In this document: positions 25,450 through 34,752 of the stretch, in pieces | How positions within the stretch are numbered: the first letter of the stretch is position 1 | Layout: each line of letters opens with the position of its first letter | NCBI GenBank assembly: GCA_021201755.1 | Contig: JAJQEI010000045.1 | Coordinates: 1,298 to 65,297 of the forward strand | DNA length: 64,000 nucleotides | Origin: Ruminococcus sp. | GTDB lineage: Bacteria > Bacillota > Clostridia > Oscillospirales > Ruminococcaceae | Direction: 5' to 3' | The notes under the pieces: generated by a model | Database searches by the model: none | Seen by the model: the letters and a program-made list of their open reading frames with translations, nothing else | Told to the model about the DNA's origin: nothing | Made by a program: the position numbers and the translations under genes

Positions 25450-25751
25450 TTATGATTTAAATTTGAATGAAATCAAAACCATCGTTTCTGAGGTGTTGTA
25501 ACGGTGTTTTTTTATTTGAAAAAATATTTTTGATTTTGTTCAAAATATATAATTTTAGCGTAAAAATAAATCAAAAATTTTGCAATATGAAAAAAAAAAA
25601 AAAAAAACAGCGGACAAATTTGATTGATAAGATGGCGTTTATTGTGATATAATAAATACAGGATAGAGATAGAACGATTTGGCACTTATGAAAGTAATCA
25701 TTCATGGTGTAAATTTACACAGATTCAACCAGAAATTAACGTATACTTTTG

Positions 25752-25780
25752 TTGATGCTTCCTATGAAATGTGGTATAAT
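25752..25780 (+). promoter_or_regulatory. Distal promoter in the xylA-dockerin gap
   Basis: TTGATG (25752-25757) and TATAAT (25775-25780) are 17 bases apart. Confidence 0.65.
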
Positions 25781-25904
25781 AGAATTGTAAGAAAGAGGTT
25801 GTTTTAGTAAAATGGGATGATTTTGTTTTTAAATATCATTCTATTCAAAAAGAAAGACACGTTAGATTATTTAAAATGTTTTTTAAAATTAGCCTAATTT
25901 TACT

Positions 25905-25933
25905 TTGCTTTTTTCATTTCCTTATGCTATAAT
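25905..25933 (+). promoter_or_regulatory. Proximal promoter of the dockerin-repeat gene
   Basis: TTGCTT (25905-25910) and TATAAT (25928-25933) are 17 bases apart, about 55 bases before the start codon. Confidence 0.7.
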
Positions 25934-25987
25934 TAGAGTTATAAAGAATGATTTTCTTTATAATTTTAAAATTAGGAGGACATTTAA

Positions 25988-27230
25988 ATGCCTAAAAAAA
26001 TCTCTAACCGAGTTGTTGCTGCGGTAGCAGTATCCGTACTCGGTGTGTGCAGCGTTGGTGCAGTAACCGCCGATGCGTACACGGTAAACACAGCTGGTTT
26101 TGAATATCAGCTGACGGTGGAAAAAGTGAGTGACAGTCGAATTGCGCTTCACTTTGATGTTACTGAAAATCCAGGAGTAGTTATGCTGACGTTTTCTTTC
26201 CAGTACGATTCAAATTGCGTGTTGGATGAGGATGCAATCACAAGTGTAAATCTACCCGGCACGGCTTATACGGCAGTGAATGAAGAGACAAATCTTATTT
26301 TTGTTTCTTTCTTTACTTCTAGTTTTTTCTCATCTGATTTCTCGACAACTTACTACTTTGATACGACAGACTCTGCAGATAGCGAACACTCATTCTCTGC
26401 TGGCATTGGATATATCGGGTTTGCTGATGGAACGGAATACGATTTAGGAGCAAATATTGTTGTTGATGCAGCAATAGAAACTTCTGGTGTAACCTATTCT
26501 CTAGGTGACATTGACAATGACGGGAATATCTCTATTACAGATGCATATGTTATCAAGGTAATGGCAGGTTATGGTGACGGTTCGGTTACTACGCTGAACA
26601 ACAAATATTTGACCACACTCCAGAAGTCATATCCTGACTTGGTTTGTGCAGAAGCGGCAGACGTTGACGTTGACGGCACTGCCGCTGGCTGGTCTGTCTG
26701 CAAGTGCAGAAGACTACGAGCTGGGCGATGTGGACATGGATGGTGTCATTACCGGTCATGATTCGGCACTGGTTTCCCGTTATCTCATGTTAGGCGACAT
26801 CGAGTTGACAGAAGAATAATTGACTTTGGCAGACATCAACGAAGACGGCACAGTCGATCAAACGGATGCAGATTTGATTCACGATGCAGAAGTTTATCAG
26901 TTAGGTGATGTGGATGGTAGCGGAAGAGGACATTTGTTTGATGCGTACTATGTGAGTCTGTACATTGCTGTGAACGCTGCTGGATTGGAATTGGAAGATG
27001 CATATCCGTTTGCAATTGATATTACAATTGATGAAGTGACATTAAATTTGATGGATGCTGATGCAGATGGTGATATCGATATACAGGATGCACATCAGAT
27101 TCAAGCTGGATTCTGTATGTGTGCGGCATACAATGGATTAGAATCGGCCTATTACTCTCTTAAAAATGAAGGACAGTATTTCTTAAACTGGTCTGCTAAT
27201 GTGTGTGGTGTTGTCATAGAGACAGATTGA
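25988..27230 (+). pseudogene. Secreted protein with cohesin-like domain and several dockerin-type calcium repeats, frameshifted and interrupted by TAA
   Basis: The start (TTAGGAGG site) leads into a signal peptide (to about residue 30), then a beta-rich domain with VTENPGVVMLTFSFQYDS, which resembles the strand pattern of cohesins. At least four dockerin-like loops follow (DIDNDGNISITDA, DVDVDG, DVDMDGVITGHDS, DINEDGTVDQTDA, DADADGDIDIQDA). The frame is lost near 26685-26696, where CTGG occurs twice in tandem; removing one copy restores the frame as AAGLSASAEDYE. Because the helix that should follow DVDVDG is missing there, a larger out-of-frame deletion is also possible. A second lesion, TAA at 26817-26819, interrupts LTEE-x-LTLADIN (CAA to TAA fits). 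The two lesions make it a likely pseudogene; it may once have been a calcium-binding surface or scaffold protein. Confidence 0.8.
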
Positions 27231-27290
27231 GTCGAAGAAGCGACAAGGAATGATTATTTGGGAAAATAGAGAGATAAACAGATAGATCTA

Positions 27291-27330
27291 AACCCGTACT
27301 ATTTCGTAAAAATGCGAAATAGTGCGGGTT
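27291..27330 (+). terminator. Terminator after the dockerin-repeat gene
   Basis: A 16-bp stem (27291-27306 with 27315-27330, one G-U pair) is followed by ATATTTGTTTT. It lies between convergent genes and may also serve the phosphatase gene. Confidence 0.85.
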
Positions 27331-27339
27331 ATATTTGTT

Positions 27340-27990
27340 TTAGAGTATGATTTCCAGCAAGTCTGCTGGTGTTTCTGCTAAAAAGTCTGCACCTGCATTT
27401 TCTAGCTCTTCTCGACCTCGAAATCCCCAGACGCAGCCAATAGAGGGAATGCCAGCGTTTTTTGCTGTGATAATGTCTACATCTGAGTCTCCAATCATGA
27501 CCACTTGTGAAGAATCAATACCACTTTTTTTTATGATTTCATAGATGATTTCCGGAGATGGTTTTTTAGGACGGCTTTCATTTCCACCGAGAATCTGTGA
27601 AAACAAGTTTTCTCCAAACAGGTGTGTTACAATTTTTTTACTGAAATCTGTGGTTTTGTTGGATGCCACTGCAAGCCCGATTCCACTGCACTGCATTTGT
27701 TTTAGAACATCAACGATACCATTATAAGGGTGTGTACATTCTAAACAGTGTGTCATGTAATAAGTATTGAAAATGGTTAAAAGCTGTTCCAATTGTTCCG
27801 GTGTAGCATTGTTTGGCAACGCACTTTGACATAATTTTGGTACGCCATTTCCAACAAAATGATAATATTTTTCTACTGGATGTATGGGAAGATGCATTTG
27901 TTGTAATCCATAGTTTACGGCATTTGCCAAATCCTCTACAGAATCTACCAGTGTACCATCCAAATCAAAAATTGCATAATCAAATTTCAC
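27340..27990 (-). CDS. HAD-family phosphatase, phosphoglycolate-phosphatase-like
   Basis: A 216-residue haloacid dehalogenase hydrolase. It has motif I FDLDGTLVDS near residue 8 (nucleophile Asp8), motif II ASNKTT near 110, motif III Lys in RPKKPSPE near 142, and motif IV GDSDVDIITA near 167. The helical cap lies between motifs I and II, as in phosphoglycolate phosphatase and beta-phosphoglucomutase relatives. It is cytoplasmic. The substrate is not certain; Gph is the default name for this type. It sits 18 bases behind the broken metallo-beta-lactamase gene and probably shares its transcript. Intact. Confidence 0.88.
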   Translation of the reverse strand: MKFDYAIFDLDGTLVDSVEDLANAVNYGLQQMHLPIHPVEKYYHFVGNGVPKLCQSALPNNATPEQLEQLLTIFNTYYMTHCLECTHPYNGIVDVLKQMQCSGIGLAVASNKTTDFSKKIVTHLFGENLFSQILGGNESRPKKPSPEIIYEIIKKSGIDSSQVVMIGDSDVDIITAKNAGIPSIGCVWGFRGREELENAGADFLAETPADLLEIIL

Positions 27991-28008
27991 GATTTCAAAC
28001 CTCCAGGT

Positions 28009-28898
28009 TTATTTTTCTGTTTGTACTGTAATGGAATTGCCATCGCTGATTACAGTTACTCGTCTGTTTTCCGCTGTAGAATATACCTCGGCACCAACTG
28101 CCGCCAATGTATTTACCGTGCTTTCAGAAATTTCAGAAGCTTTTGACGAAATCACTGCTGTAGATGGCTGTACGAATTCCAAAAAACTCATTAAATTTTC
28201 AATTGTCCGACCGTGATAGGGAACTTTCAAAAATGTACACGTACCAATATCCTCTTATTGCATTAGTTCGGTGATGCGTTCCTCCATCGCATCACCCATG
28301 AACAGAAAAGTATTTTCTCCATGTTCTATCCAAACCACCAGCGAAGAATTGTTGTCTTTATTTTCCGTGTAATTTTCTGGATGAGAGGCATAAACTGTAA
28401 AAACAACATCATCTAATGTAAATGTCATATTTTTCGTGAGAAGGATTGGCGTGATGCCTGTATCAGACATTGCCGTTGTATATTTTTCATATTCACTGCT
28501 GTTTTCAATATAATTCGGTGCAATGACTGTTTGTACGCCGACCTTTCGAATAACCTTTGCTGCACCGCCTACGTGATCTTGGTCATAGTGGGTGATAATT
28601 AAATCATCTAGTGTTTCCACATGATTATCCTGTAAAAAGTTACTACGTCCATGCCGTTATCTTTTTCACCACAGTCGATTTCTACAGCATGGGACTGCGT
28701 CTGTATGACTATCGCATCCGCTTTTCCTACGTCCAGAATGTCTATCTGCATCCATGACGATTCAGCTGTTGTTTCAGTTATCGTTTCCGTTTGTTCCGTT
28801 GTTTTTGTTCCTGATTTTTCTGTAGTGCAAGCGGTTAGCATAAGTAGCATACTTTCTATGATACTGATACAAAAATTGAAAATTTTCTTGGTACACAT
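28009..28898 (-). pseudogene. Metallo-beta-lactamase-fold lipoprotein (ComEC-like), broken by a 1-base deletion and a TAA
   Basis: The three pieces form one protein of about 296 residues. Piece one has a lipoprotein signal (LMLTAC lipobox), a Thr-rich spacer and the first strands (MQIDILDVGKADAIVI). Piece two has the metal motif THYDQDHVGG and the strand NTFLFMGDAMEE. Piece three has the closing LKVPYHG motif. The match is to the detached hydrolase domain related to ComEC. Two lesions are seen: the frame is lost in a run of five T after GMDVVT (a sixth T restores FLQDNHVETLDD), and TAA at 28255-28257 interrupts ELMQ-x-EDIGTC. It has a good promoter and ribosome site (AAAGGAG), so decay looks recent. 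Confidence 0.82.
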
Positions 28899-29011
28899 TG
28901 TAACGTCTCCTTTAACAGAAACTAGGTGAATAGCAACAAAAAGCTAGAACTCGAGGTTCTCTCGCATCTATTTCAAAGCTTGGATTTTCGAGGCTTTACT
29001 GCTTCTGTTTC

Positions 29012-29040
29012 ATTATAACATGAGCTGGTGAAAATGTCAA
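29012..29040 (-). promoter_or_regulatory. Consensus promoter of the metallo-beta-lactamase gene
   Basis: On the minus strand, TTGACA (29035-29040) and TATAAT (29012-29017) are 17 bases apart. Confidence 0.82.
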
Positions 29041-29086
29041 CATATTGATTAGATAGCAAAGATGGGTATGTTATTTTGATTTTTAC

Positions 29087-29115
29087 TTGACAAGATTATT
29101 GAAATCTGCTATACT
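29087..29115 (+). promoter_or_regulatory. Promoter of the thiamine operon
   Basis: TTGACA (29087-29092) and TATACT (29110-29115) are 17 bases apart, about 25 bases before the TPP aptamer. Confidence 0.87.
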
Positions 29116-29136
29116 GTACATACAAGAGTATATTTT

Positions 29137-29222
29137 TGAATTGGTGCTTGCTGCACGCAGGCTGAGAGAGAATGCAGACATTCTCAACTACACCTGATAT
29201 GGGTAATGCCAACGTAGGGATT
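29137..29222 (+). promoter_or_regulatory. TPP riboswitch (THI box) controlling thiE-thiD-thiC
   Basis: The leader has the conserved THI-box core: GCAGGCTGAGAGAG at 29157-29170, ACCTGATATGGGTAATGCC at 29192-29210 and GTAGGGA at 29214-29220. It is directly followed by a terminator hairpin and thiamine synthesis genes. Binding of thiamine pyrophosphate should favour termination. Helix ends are approximate. Confidence 0.96.
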
Positions 29223-29243
29223 TTTATTCAAGAGCGATTACGT

Positions 29244-29269
29244 GCGTGCCATTTTTGGTACGCTTTTTT
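29244..29269 (+). terminator. Intrinsic terminator of the TPP riboswitch
   Basis: An 8-bp stem (29244-29251 with 29256-29263, one G-U pair) is followed by six T, 22 bases before the thiE start. It fits transcriptional control by termination. Confidence 0.85.
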
Positions 29270-29291
29270 ATGGAAGGGTGTTTATATAAAA

Positions 29292-29912
29292 ATGAAGAAT
29301 TTGGACTATCGACTTTATGCAGTAACAACTCCTTGTGATAGCCTTTTACAGCAAGTGGAAGCGGCAATTGGTGGTGGAATTACCATGCTGCAAATCCGTG
29401 AAAAAAATTGCGCCACAGAAGTGAGAGTTCGTCACGCACAGCCACTACTTGCACTTTGTCGGAAATATAGAATTCCTTGTGTGATAAATGACGATGTGAA
29501 TGCTGCTAAAATTCTCGGTGCAGATGGTGTTCATGTAGGACAAAGTGATATGTCTATTCGAGTAGCAAGAAAAATACTTGGGGATAAAGTCTTTATTGGA
29601 ACAAGTGTGCATAATGTAGAGGAAGCACGGCAAGCACAGGCAGATGGTGCAGATTATATCGGTTGTGGTGCGGTGTTTGGTTCAAAGACAAAAGCAGATG
29701 CGAGCTTTTTATCACTGCAAATGTTACATCGAATTTGCTGCGAAATAGAAATTCCAGTGGTGGCGATTGGTGGAATCGGACTAAAAAATGTGCATATGCT
29801 GAAAAATTCCGGTATCAATGGAATTGCAGTGGTCTCCGCAATTTTTGGACAATCGGACGTTCTTCAATCGACGAGAGAATTGCGAAAAATTGTTGATAAA
29901 ATTGTAAAATAG
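29292..29912 (+). CDS. thiE: Thiamine-phosphate synthase
   Basis: A 206-residue TIM-barrel enzyme that joins HMP pyrophosphate and thiazole phosphate to thiamine phosphate. Signatures are TMLQIREKN near residue 34, CVINDDVNAA near 61, DGVHVGQSDM near 76, FIGTSVHN near 99, DYIGCGAVFGSKTK near 118 and VVAIGGIG near 152. The start at 29292 is chosen because it follows GGAAGGGTG and gives the normal length; the upstream ATG at 29172 lies within the riboswitch. First gene of thiE-thiD-thiC, 12 bases before thiD. Confidence 0.96.
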   Translation: MKNLDYRLYAVTTPCDSLLQQVEAAIGGGITMLQIREKNCATEVRVRHAQPLLALCRKYRIPCVINDDVNAAKILGADGVHVGQSDMSIRVARKILGDKVFIGTSVHNVEEARQAQADGADYIGCGAVFGSKTKADASFLSLQMLHRICCEIEIPVVAIGGIGLKNVHMLKNSGINGIAVVSAIFGQSDVLQSTRELRKIVDKIVK

Positions 29913-29923
29913 AGGGTGAAAGC

Positions 29924-30742
29924 ATGGGAAAGAAAGTATCAGCTATACCGACGGTTTTAACAATTGCCGGCAGTGATTCCAGTGGTGGTGCCGGATTGCA
30001 AGCAGATTTGAAAACGATTACATGCTTGGGCTGCTATGGAATGAGCGTAGTTACGGCACTGACAGCACAAAATACGCTTGGTGTACAGGATATTTTTTCC
30101 GTATCAGCGGAATTTGTCGAGAAACAAATCGAATCTGTTTGCAGTGATATTCCTCCCATGGCAGTAAAAATTGGCATGGTTTATGATATACCACAAATTC
30201 AAAAAATTGCGGAAATGTTGCGAAAATTTTCGATACCTTTTGTAGTAATTGATCCGGTGATGTTCTCTACGAGTGGTGATTCGCTGCTGAAAAAACAGGC
30301 ACTGAATACTTTACAACAGGTGCTATTTCCACTTTCTGATTTGTTAACGCCAAATATACCTGAGGCGGAAAGGCTATTGGAAACGTCTATTGATACGTCG
30401 ATAGAAATGGAGCAAGCTGCAAAAACATTATCACAAAGGTATCATACCGCAGTTTTATTAAAGGGTGGACACAGTGCAGAACGTGCGGTGGATTTTCTAT
30501 CATCAGAGCGTGGATTACAGCGTCTGCGTGAAAAGCCAATAGAAACAGAAAATACGCACGGGACAGGTTGTACATTGTCAGCGGGAATTGCAGCGTATGT
30601 TGCAAAAGGGTACACTTTAGAAGATAGCGTCTTTAAGGCAAAAGCTTATTTAACGGGTGCATTAAAAGCCGGACTAGAAATTGGTCATGGGAACGGTCCG
30701 TTAATGCATAATTATTGTATAAGAAAGGAAGAAAATTCATGA
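29924..30742 (+). CDS. thiD: Hydroxymethylpyrimidine/phosphomethylpyrimidine kinase
   Basis: A 272-residue ribokinase-like enzyme that phosphorylates HMP and HMP-P to HMP-PP for ThiE. The N-terminal [19 protein letters not shown] is diagnostic; further signatures are [39 protein letters not shown] and the C-terminal nucleotide site [16 protein letters not shown]. The length is typical. Its stop overlaps the thiC start by four bases (ATGA), so translation of the two is probably coupled. The ribosome site is GAGGGTG. Confidence 0.97.
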   Translation: MGKKVSAIPTVLTIAGSDSSGGAGLQADLKTITCLGCYGMSVVTALTAQNTLGVQDIFSVSAEFVEKQIESVCSDIPPMAVKIGMVYDIPQIQKIAEMLRKFSIPFVVIDPVMFSTSGDSLLKKQALNTLQQVLFPLSDLLTPNIPEAERLLETSIDTSIEMEQAAKTLSQRYHTAVLLKGGHSAERAVDFLSSERGLQRLREKPIETENTHGTGCTLSAGIAAYVAKGYTLEDSVFKAKAYLTGALKAGLEIGHGNGPLMHNYCIRKEENS

Positions 30743-32055
30743 AAAATTATGCAACACAAATGGATGCGGCAAAGCAAAATATCATCACGCCGGAGATGGA
30801 AATGGTAGCGCAGGACGAACACTTGTCACCGGATTTGATTCGAATGCGTGTGGCAAAAGGGACGATTTGTATTCCCACAAATATCCATCATAAACAGTTG
30901 CACGCTGCTGGCATTGGTGAAGGTCTGCGGACGAAGGTGAATGTGAATCTTGGAATTTCCGGTGATTGTCATGATTATACGGTGGAATTTGAAAAAGTAA
31001 AAATGGCACTAAAATTTCATTGTGAAGCTATTATGGATTTATCGAATTATGGAAAAACACATACCTTCCGAGCAGAGCTTCTTGATATGTCACCTGCCAT
31101 GATCGGTACTGTTCCTATGTACGATGCAATTGGCTATTTAGAAAAGGAATTGACGAATATCCAATCGGAAGACTTTTTGAAAGTTGTAGAGGCACACGCC
31201 AAAGAAGGTGTGGATTTTCAGACAATTCATGCTGGAATCAATCGTCGTGCAGTAGAAGCACTCAAGCGACAAAAACGTACAACAAACGTCGTTTCTCGTG
31301 GAGGATCGTTGTTACTTGCATGGATGGAAATGACCGGAAATGAAAATCCGTTTTATGAATATTACGACGATGTTCTGGATATTCTTCATACTTATGACGT
31401 CACGATTAGCCTGGGAGATGCATTGCGTCCAGGATCAATTGCGGACAGTACAGATCAAGCACAAATATCGGAACTTATAGAATTAGGCGAACTTACGAAA
31501 CGTGCGTGGGATCGAGATGTTCAAGTTATGGTAGAAGGTCCCGGACATATGTCGATGGATGAAATTGCGGCGAACATGAAATTGCAAAAAAGATTGTGTC
31601 ATAATGCGCCATTTTATGTGTTAGGACCACTTGTGACGGATGTTGCACCAGGATATGACCATATTACCGCTGCAATTGGTGGGGCAATTGCAGCAATGAA
31701 TGGAGCGGATTTTTTATGCTACGTGACTCCCGCAGAACATCTTCGCTTGCCGGATTTGGATGATGTACGAGAGGGCATTGTCGCTTCAAAAATCGCAGCA
31801 CACGCTGCGGATGTGGCGAATGGTTTGCCAGGTGCAAGGGATTGGGATAATGCTATGAGTCGAGCACGCTGTGACGTGGATTGGGAAGGGATGTTCTCCC
31901 AAGCGATTGATCCGGAAAAAGCACGACGTTATTTCGAGAGCCGTCCGCCGGCAGATCAATACACCTGTTCTATGTGTGGAAAGATGTGTGCGATGCGGAC
32001 TTCGAAAAAAATTCTGAATGGTGAAGATGTGACGCTTTCTCCGGATATGATATAA
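30739..32055 (+). CDS. thiC: Phosphomethylpyrimidine synthase
   Basis: A 438-residue radical-SAM enzyme that rearranges aminoimidazole ribotide into HMP phosphate. Key regions are [12 protein letters not shown] near residue 61, [14 protein letters not shown] near 161, [35 protein letters not shown] and [10 protein letters not shown]. The C-terminal [10 protein letters not shown] binds the [4Fe-4S] cluster. The start at 30739 follows AAAGGAAG and overlaps the thiD stop; the ATG at 30715 is inside thiD without a ribosome site. thiazole-branch genes thiG/thiH/thiS are absent nearby, so these are elsewhere or the thiazole is salvaged. Confidence 0.97.
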   Translation: MKNYATQMDAAKQNIITPEMEMVAQDEHLSPDLIRMRVAKGTICIPTNIHHKQLHAAGIGEGLRTKVNVNLGISGDCHDYTVEFEKVKMALKFHCEAIMDLSNYGKTHTFRAELLDMSPAMIGTVPMYDAIGYLEKELTNIQSEDFLKVVEAHAKEGVDFQTIHAGINRRAVEALKRQKRTTNVVSRGGSLLLAWMEMTGNENPFYEYYDDVLDILHTYDVTISLGDALRPGSIADSTDQAQISELIELGELTKRAWDRDVQVMVEGPGHMSMDEIAANMKLQKRLCHNAPFYVLGPLVTDVAPGYDHITAAIGGAIAAMNGADFLCYVTPAEHLRLPDLDDVREGIVASKIAAHAADVANGLPGARDWDNAMSRARCDVDWEGMFSQAIDPEKARRYFESRPPADQYTCSMCGKMCAMRTSKKILNGEDVTLSPDMI

Positions 32056-32128
32056 CGAAATTTAGATAGAGAACATTGAAAGTTTTCTCATAAACATTGC
32101 AGATATGCGAAAAAATGTTTGCATTTGT

Positions 32129-32160
32129 AGGTCATTTCAAAATTAAATTTGAAATGACCT
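32129..32160 (+). terminator. Terminator of the thiamine operon
   Basis: A perfect 13-bp stem (32129-32141 with 32148-32160) and a 6-base loop are followed by GTTTTGTGTGTTT. Confidence 0.88.
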
Positions 32161-32299
32161 GTTTTGTGTGTTTATTTTTCTTTCGAAATTTTGATTTTAG
32201 GCGTTGACTTTTATAAGCAGGTTTAAGTGGCAGACTTGAGTTATGCTATATGTTTTTTCGTTAAGGGAAAAAAATTTCTTTTGATACCTTCTGCAAGAC

Positions 32300-32328
32300 T
32301 TGCATTACATCGAAGTTTGTGATATAAT
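32300..32328 (+). promoter_or_regulatory. Promoter of the cysteine desulfurase operon
   Basis: TTGCAT (32300-32305) and TATAAT (32323-32328) are 17 bases apart, about 50 bases before the start codon. Confidence 0.75.
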
Positions 32329-32376
32329 AATAAAGTAGAAAAAGTGTGTTTCATGCACTTGAATGGAGAAAAAATT

Positions 32377-33510
32377 ATGGAACATTATTTGGATAATGCC
32401 GCAACGACAAAACCTTGTGAGGCTGCCAAAAGAGCAATGATCCGATGTGTCGAAGAAAATTATGGGAATCCCTCAAGTTTACATCGAAAGGGCTTAGATG
32501 CGCAACATGAGGTGGACAATGCCAGACGAATTATTGCCAAAGCCCTTGGTTGTAAACCACAGGAGATTTTGTTTACCTCTGGTGCGACGGAGAGTAACAA
32601 TCTTGCTTTGCGTGGTACGGCAGCACGCTATGGTAAGTGGCGAAAAAAAATCGTGGTTAGTGGTGTAGAACATGCCTCTGTGAAGCAAACGCTGCGATAT
32701 TTGCGGACAGAAGGATTTGACATAACGGAAGTCATGCCACGTACGGATGGGCTTTTTTATGCAGAAGATTTTTTAAACGTAGTGGACAAGAATACTTGTC
32801 TTGTGAGTATAATGCTTGTCAATAACGAAAATGGTTATCGCTTACCGGTGGAACAGGTATTTCGCAGCGTGAAACGCAGCTTTCCTGATGTTATCACACA
32901 CTGCGATGGAGTACAAGGGTTTTTGAAAATACCGTTTCGTGTGCGGACACTGCAGGCTGACTTAATTTCTATCAGTGGGCATAAGGTACACGGTATCAAG
33001 GGTGTTGGAGCTCTCTATCAAAAACAGGGCGTTTTACTGAATCCGATTTTATTTGGTGGGCATCAAGAAAACGGTGTTCGACCTGGAACAGAAAGTGTAC
33101 CGCTGATTGCCTCTTTTGGGGCAGCAGTGGAGACGCTCTTTCCTACTCTTGACGATCGCTTTGCGTACGTATCTGATTTGAAAAAACGTTTGATTGCACT
33201 GCTGCAATCTATGAGAGAGTTAGAAATTCAGGATATTCCCGGTGCTTCCCCATATGTGCTGAATATTTCTCTTTTGGGATATCGTTCCGAAACTGTGATG
33301 CATTTTTTGGAGAAGCGGGATATTTTCCTCTCCAGTGGTTCGGCGTGTTCAAAAGGGGCGAGCAGCGGTGTGCTGGAGGCATTTGGGGCAAATGATGTGC
33401 AGGTAGATAGTACGCTGCGCATTAGCTTTTCCTCGGAAAATCAAGAAGAAGATTTACTCGCATTGCGACAAGGACTTGAAGAGGCACAGCATACATTATT
33501 GCACAAATAA
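32377..33510 (+). CDS. Cysteine desulfurase, NifS/IscS type
   Basis: A 377-residue class V aminotransferase-fold enzyme that takes sulfur from cysteine as a persulfide. It has YLDNAATTKP at the N-terminus, FTSGATESNN near residue 67, VSGVEHAS near 97, the PLP Lys near 202 in SGHKVHGIKG, and the sulfur-carrying Cys near 324 in SSGSACSKG. The start at 32377 follows ATGGAG; an in-frame ATG at 32344 has no ribosome site. It is 15 bases before thiI, so it most likely feeds sulfur to ThiI for 4-thiouridine in tRNA (and perhaps thiamine thiazole). Intact. Confidence 0.93.
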   Translation: MEHYLDNAATTKPCEAAKRAMIRCVEENYGNPSSLHRKGLDAQHEVDNARRIIAKALGCKPQEILFTSGATESNNLALRGTAARYGKWRKKIVVSGVEHASVKQTLRYLRTEGFDITEVMPRTDGLFYAEDFLNVVDKNTCLVSIMLVNNENGYRLPVEQVFRSVKRSFPDVITHCDGVQGFLKIPFRVRTLQADLISISGHKVHGIKGVGALYQKQGVLLNPILFGGHQENGVRPGTESVPLIASFGAAVETLFPTLDDRFAYVSDLKKRLIALLQSMRELEIQDIPGASPYVLNISLLGYRSETVMHFLEKRDIFLSSGSACSKGASSGVLEAFGANDVQVDSTLRISFSSENQEEDLLALRQGLEEAQHTLLHK

Positions 33511-33525
33511 AGGAGAACGTTAGAA

Positions 33526-34710
33526 ATGGAAAAAGAAATTATTTTAGCAAAATATGGTGAAATGGCGTTAAAAGGCTTGAACCGTAGTATATTTGAGGAT
33601 GTATTGATGAAAAACCTTCGCCGAAAACTGCGAAAATATGGTAAGTTTCGTCTCACAAAGGCGCAATCTACGATTTATATTGAATCGGAGATGGTGAATG
33701 TAGATCTTGATGAAATACTAGAAGATTTACAGCGTGTATTCGGAATTGCTACGCTATGTCGTGCTTGCGTTTGCGAAAAATCTATGGAGGATATTTCTTG
33801 TAAAGCAATTTCTTATTTAGAGGACGATCTGACCACCATCGATACATTTAAAGTAGAAGCAAAGCGTGCGGACAAGCTTTTTCCACTGAAATCTCTTGAA
33901 ATTTGTGCAGAGTTAGGTGGCGATCTGATCGATGCCTACCCACATTTAAAAGTCGATGTTCATAATCCGGAATTTATTGTTACAGCAGAGATCCGAGATC
34001 AGTACGCATTTATTCACGGTGCTGACAGAAAAGGTGCTGGAGGACTTCCAGTAGGGACTAGTGGGAAAGCAATGCTCTTGCTTTCCGGCGGCATTGATAG
34101 TCCAGTTGCCGGCTATCGCATGGCAAGACGTGGTGTACAAATCACGGCGATTCACTTTATAAGTCCTCCTTATACTTCTGATCGAGCACTGGAAAAAGTG
34201 GAAACGCTTTGTCAAGAACTAACAGCGTATTGTGGCAATATCGCTTTTTTTTGTGTGCCATTTACGGAAATTCAGGAGGCAATCAAGACGCATTGTCCGG
34301 ATGGGTATTTTACAATTATAATGCGCCGACTCATGATGGAAATTGCACAACGAGTAGCGGCAAAAGAAAAATGTTTGGCGTTAATTACCGGCGAGAGCAT
34401 AGGACAGGTGGCAAGTCAAACGATGCACGCCATCGCCTGTACGGATGCGGTTTGTAAAATTCCTGTATTGCGTCCGCTGGTAGGGCTGGACAAAACAGAA
34501 ATTATCGAAACAGCACGGCGTATCGGCACATTTGAGACATCCACGTTGCCCTATGAGGACTGTTGTACCGTTTTTACACCGAAACACCCAAAGGTGCGAC
34601 CGATATTGGACGATGTAGAAAAAGCACAGGGAAAATTTGATTTTTCTGAGATGATAGAAAAGTCCGTGAATGGGACAACATTAAAAATATTTACTGTGGA
34701 AACGAATTGA
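33526..34710 (+). CDS. thiI: tRNA 4-thiouridine synthase, short form without rhodanese domain
   Basis: A 394-residue protein with the N-terminal ferredoxin-like/THUMP region (KYGEMALKGLNRS near residue 9) and the adenylating PP-loop SGGIDSPVAGYRMARRG near 183. ThiI adenylates U8 of tRNA and inserts sulfur. The C-terminal rhodanese domain of the enterobacterial enzyme is absent, which is usual in Firmicutes, where a partner desulfurase supplies sulfur; that partner is encoded directly upstream. CTVF and CEKS cysteines are present. The ribosome site is AAAGGAG. Intact. Confidence 0.95.
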   Translation: MEKEIILAKYGEMALKGLNRSIFEDVLMKNLRRKLRKYGKFRLTKAQSTIYIESEMVNVDLDEILEDLQRVFGIATLCRACVCEKSMEDISCKAISYLEDDLTTIDTFKVEAKRADKLFPLKSLEICAELGGDLIDAYPHLKVDVHNPEFIVTAEIRDQYAFIHGADRKGAGGLPVGTSGKAMLLLSGGIDSPVAGYRMARRGVQITAIHFISPPYTSDRALEKVETLCQELTAYCGNIAFFCVPFTEIQEAIKTHCPDGYFTIIMRRLMMEIAQRVAAKEKCLALITGESIGQVASQTMHAIACTDAVCKIPVLRPLVGLDKTEIIETARRIGTFETSTLPYEDCCTVFTPKHPKVRPILDDVEKAQGKFDFSEMIEKSVNGTTLKIFTVETN

Positions 34711-34752
34711 ATTTTCTGTTGGATTTTACGAATTGTAGAAAGGCGGTGTCGA

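Larger units (their letters stand above)
25450..25987 (+). other. 538-base AT-rich gap with two promoters and an 18-A tract
   Basis: No convincing gene. The gap contains a run of 18 A at 25590-25607, a promoter at 25752-25780 and a second at 25905-25933. RNA from the first promoter would read about 200 bases before the next start codon, so a small RNA or a long leader is possible. No strong terminator for xylA was recognised. Confidence 0.55.

Noticed and set aside
25467..25652. 61-codon frame after xylA
   Set aside because: It runs through the 18-A tract (poly-Lys), has no ribosome site and is not protein-like.
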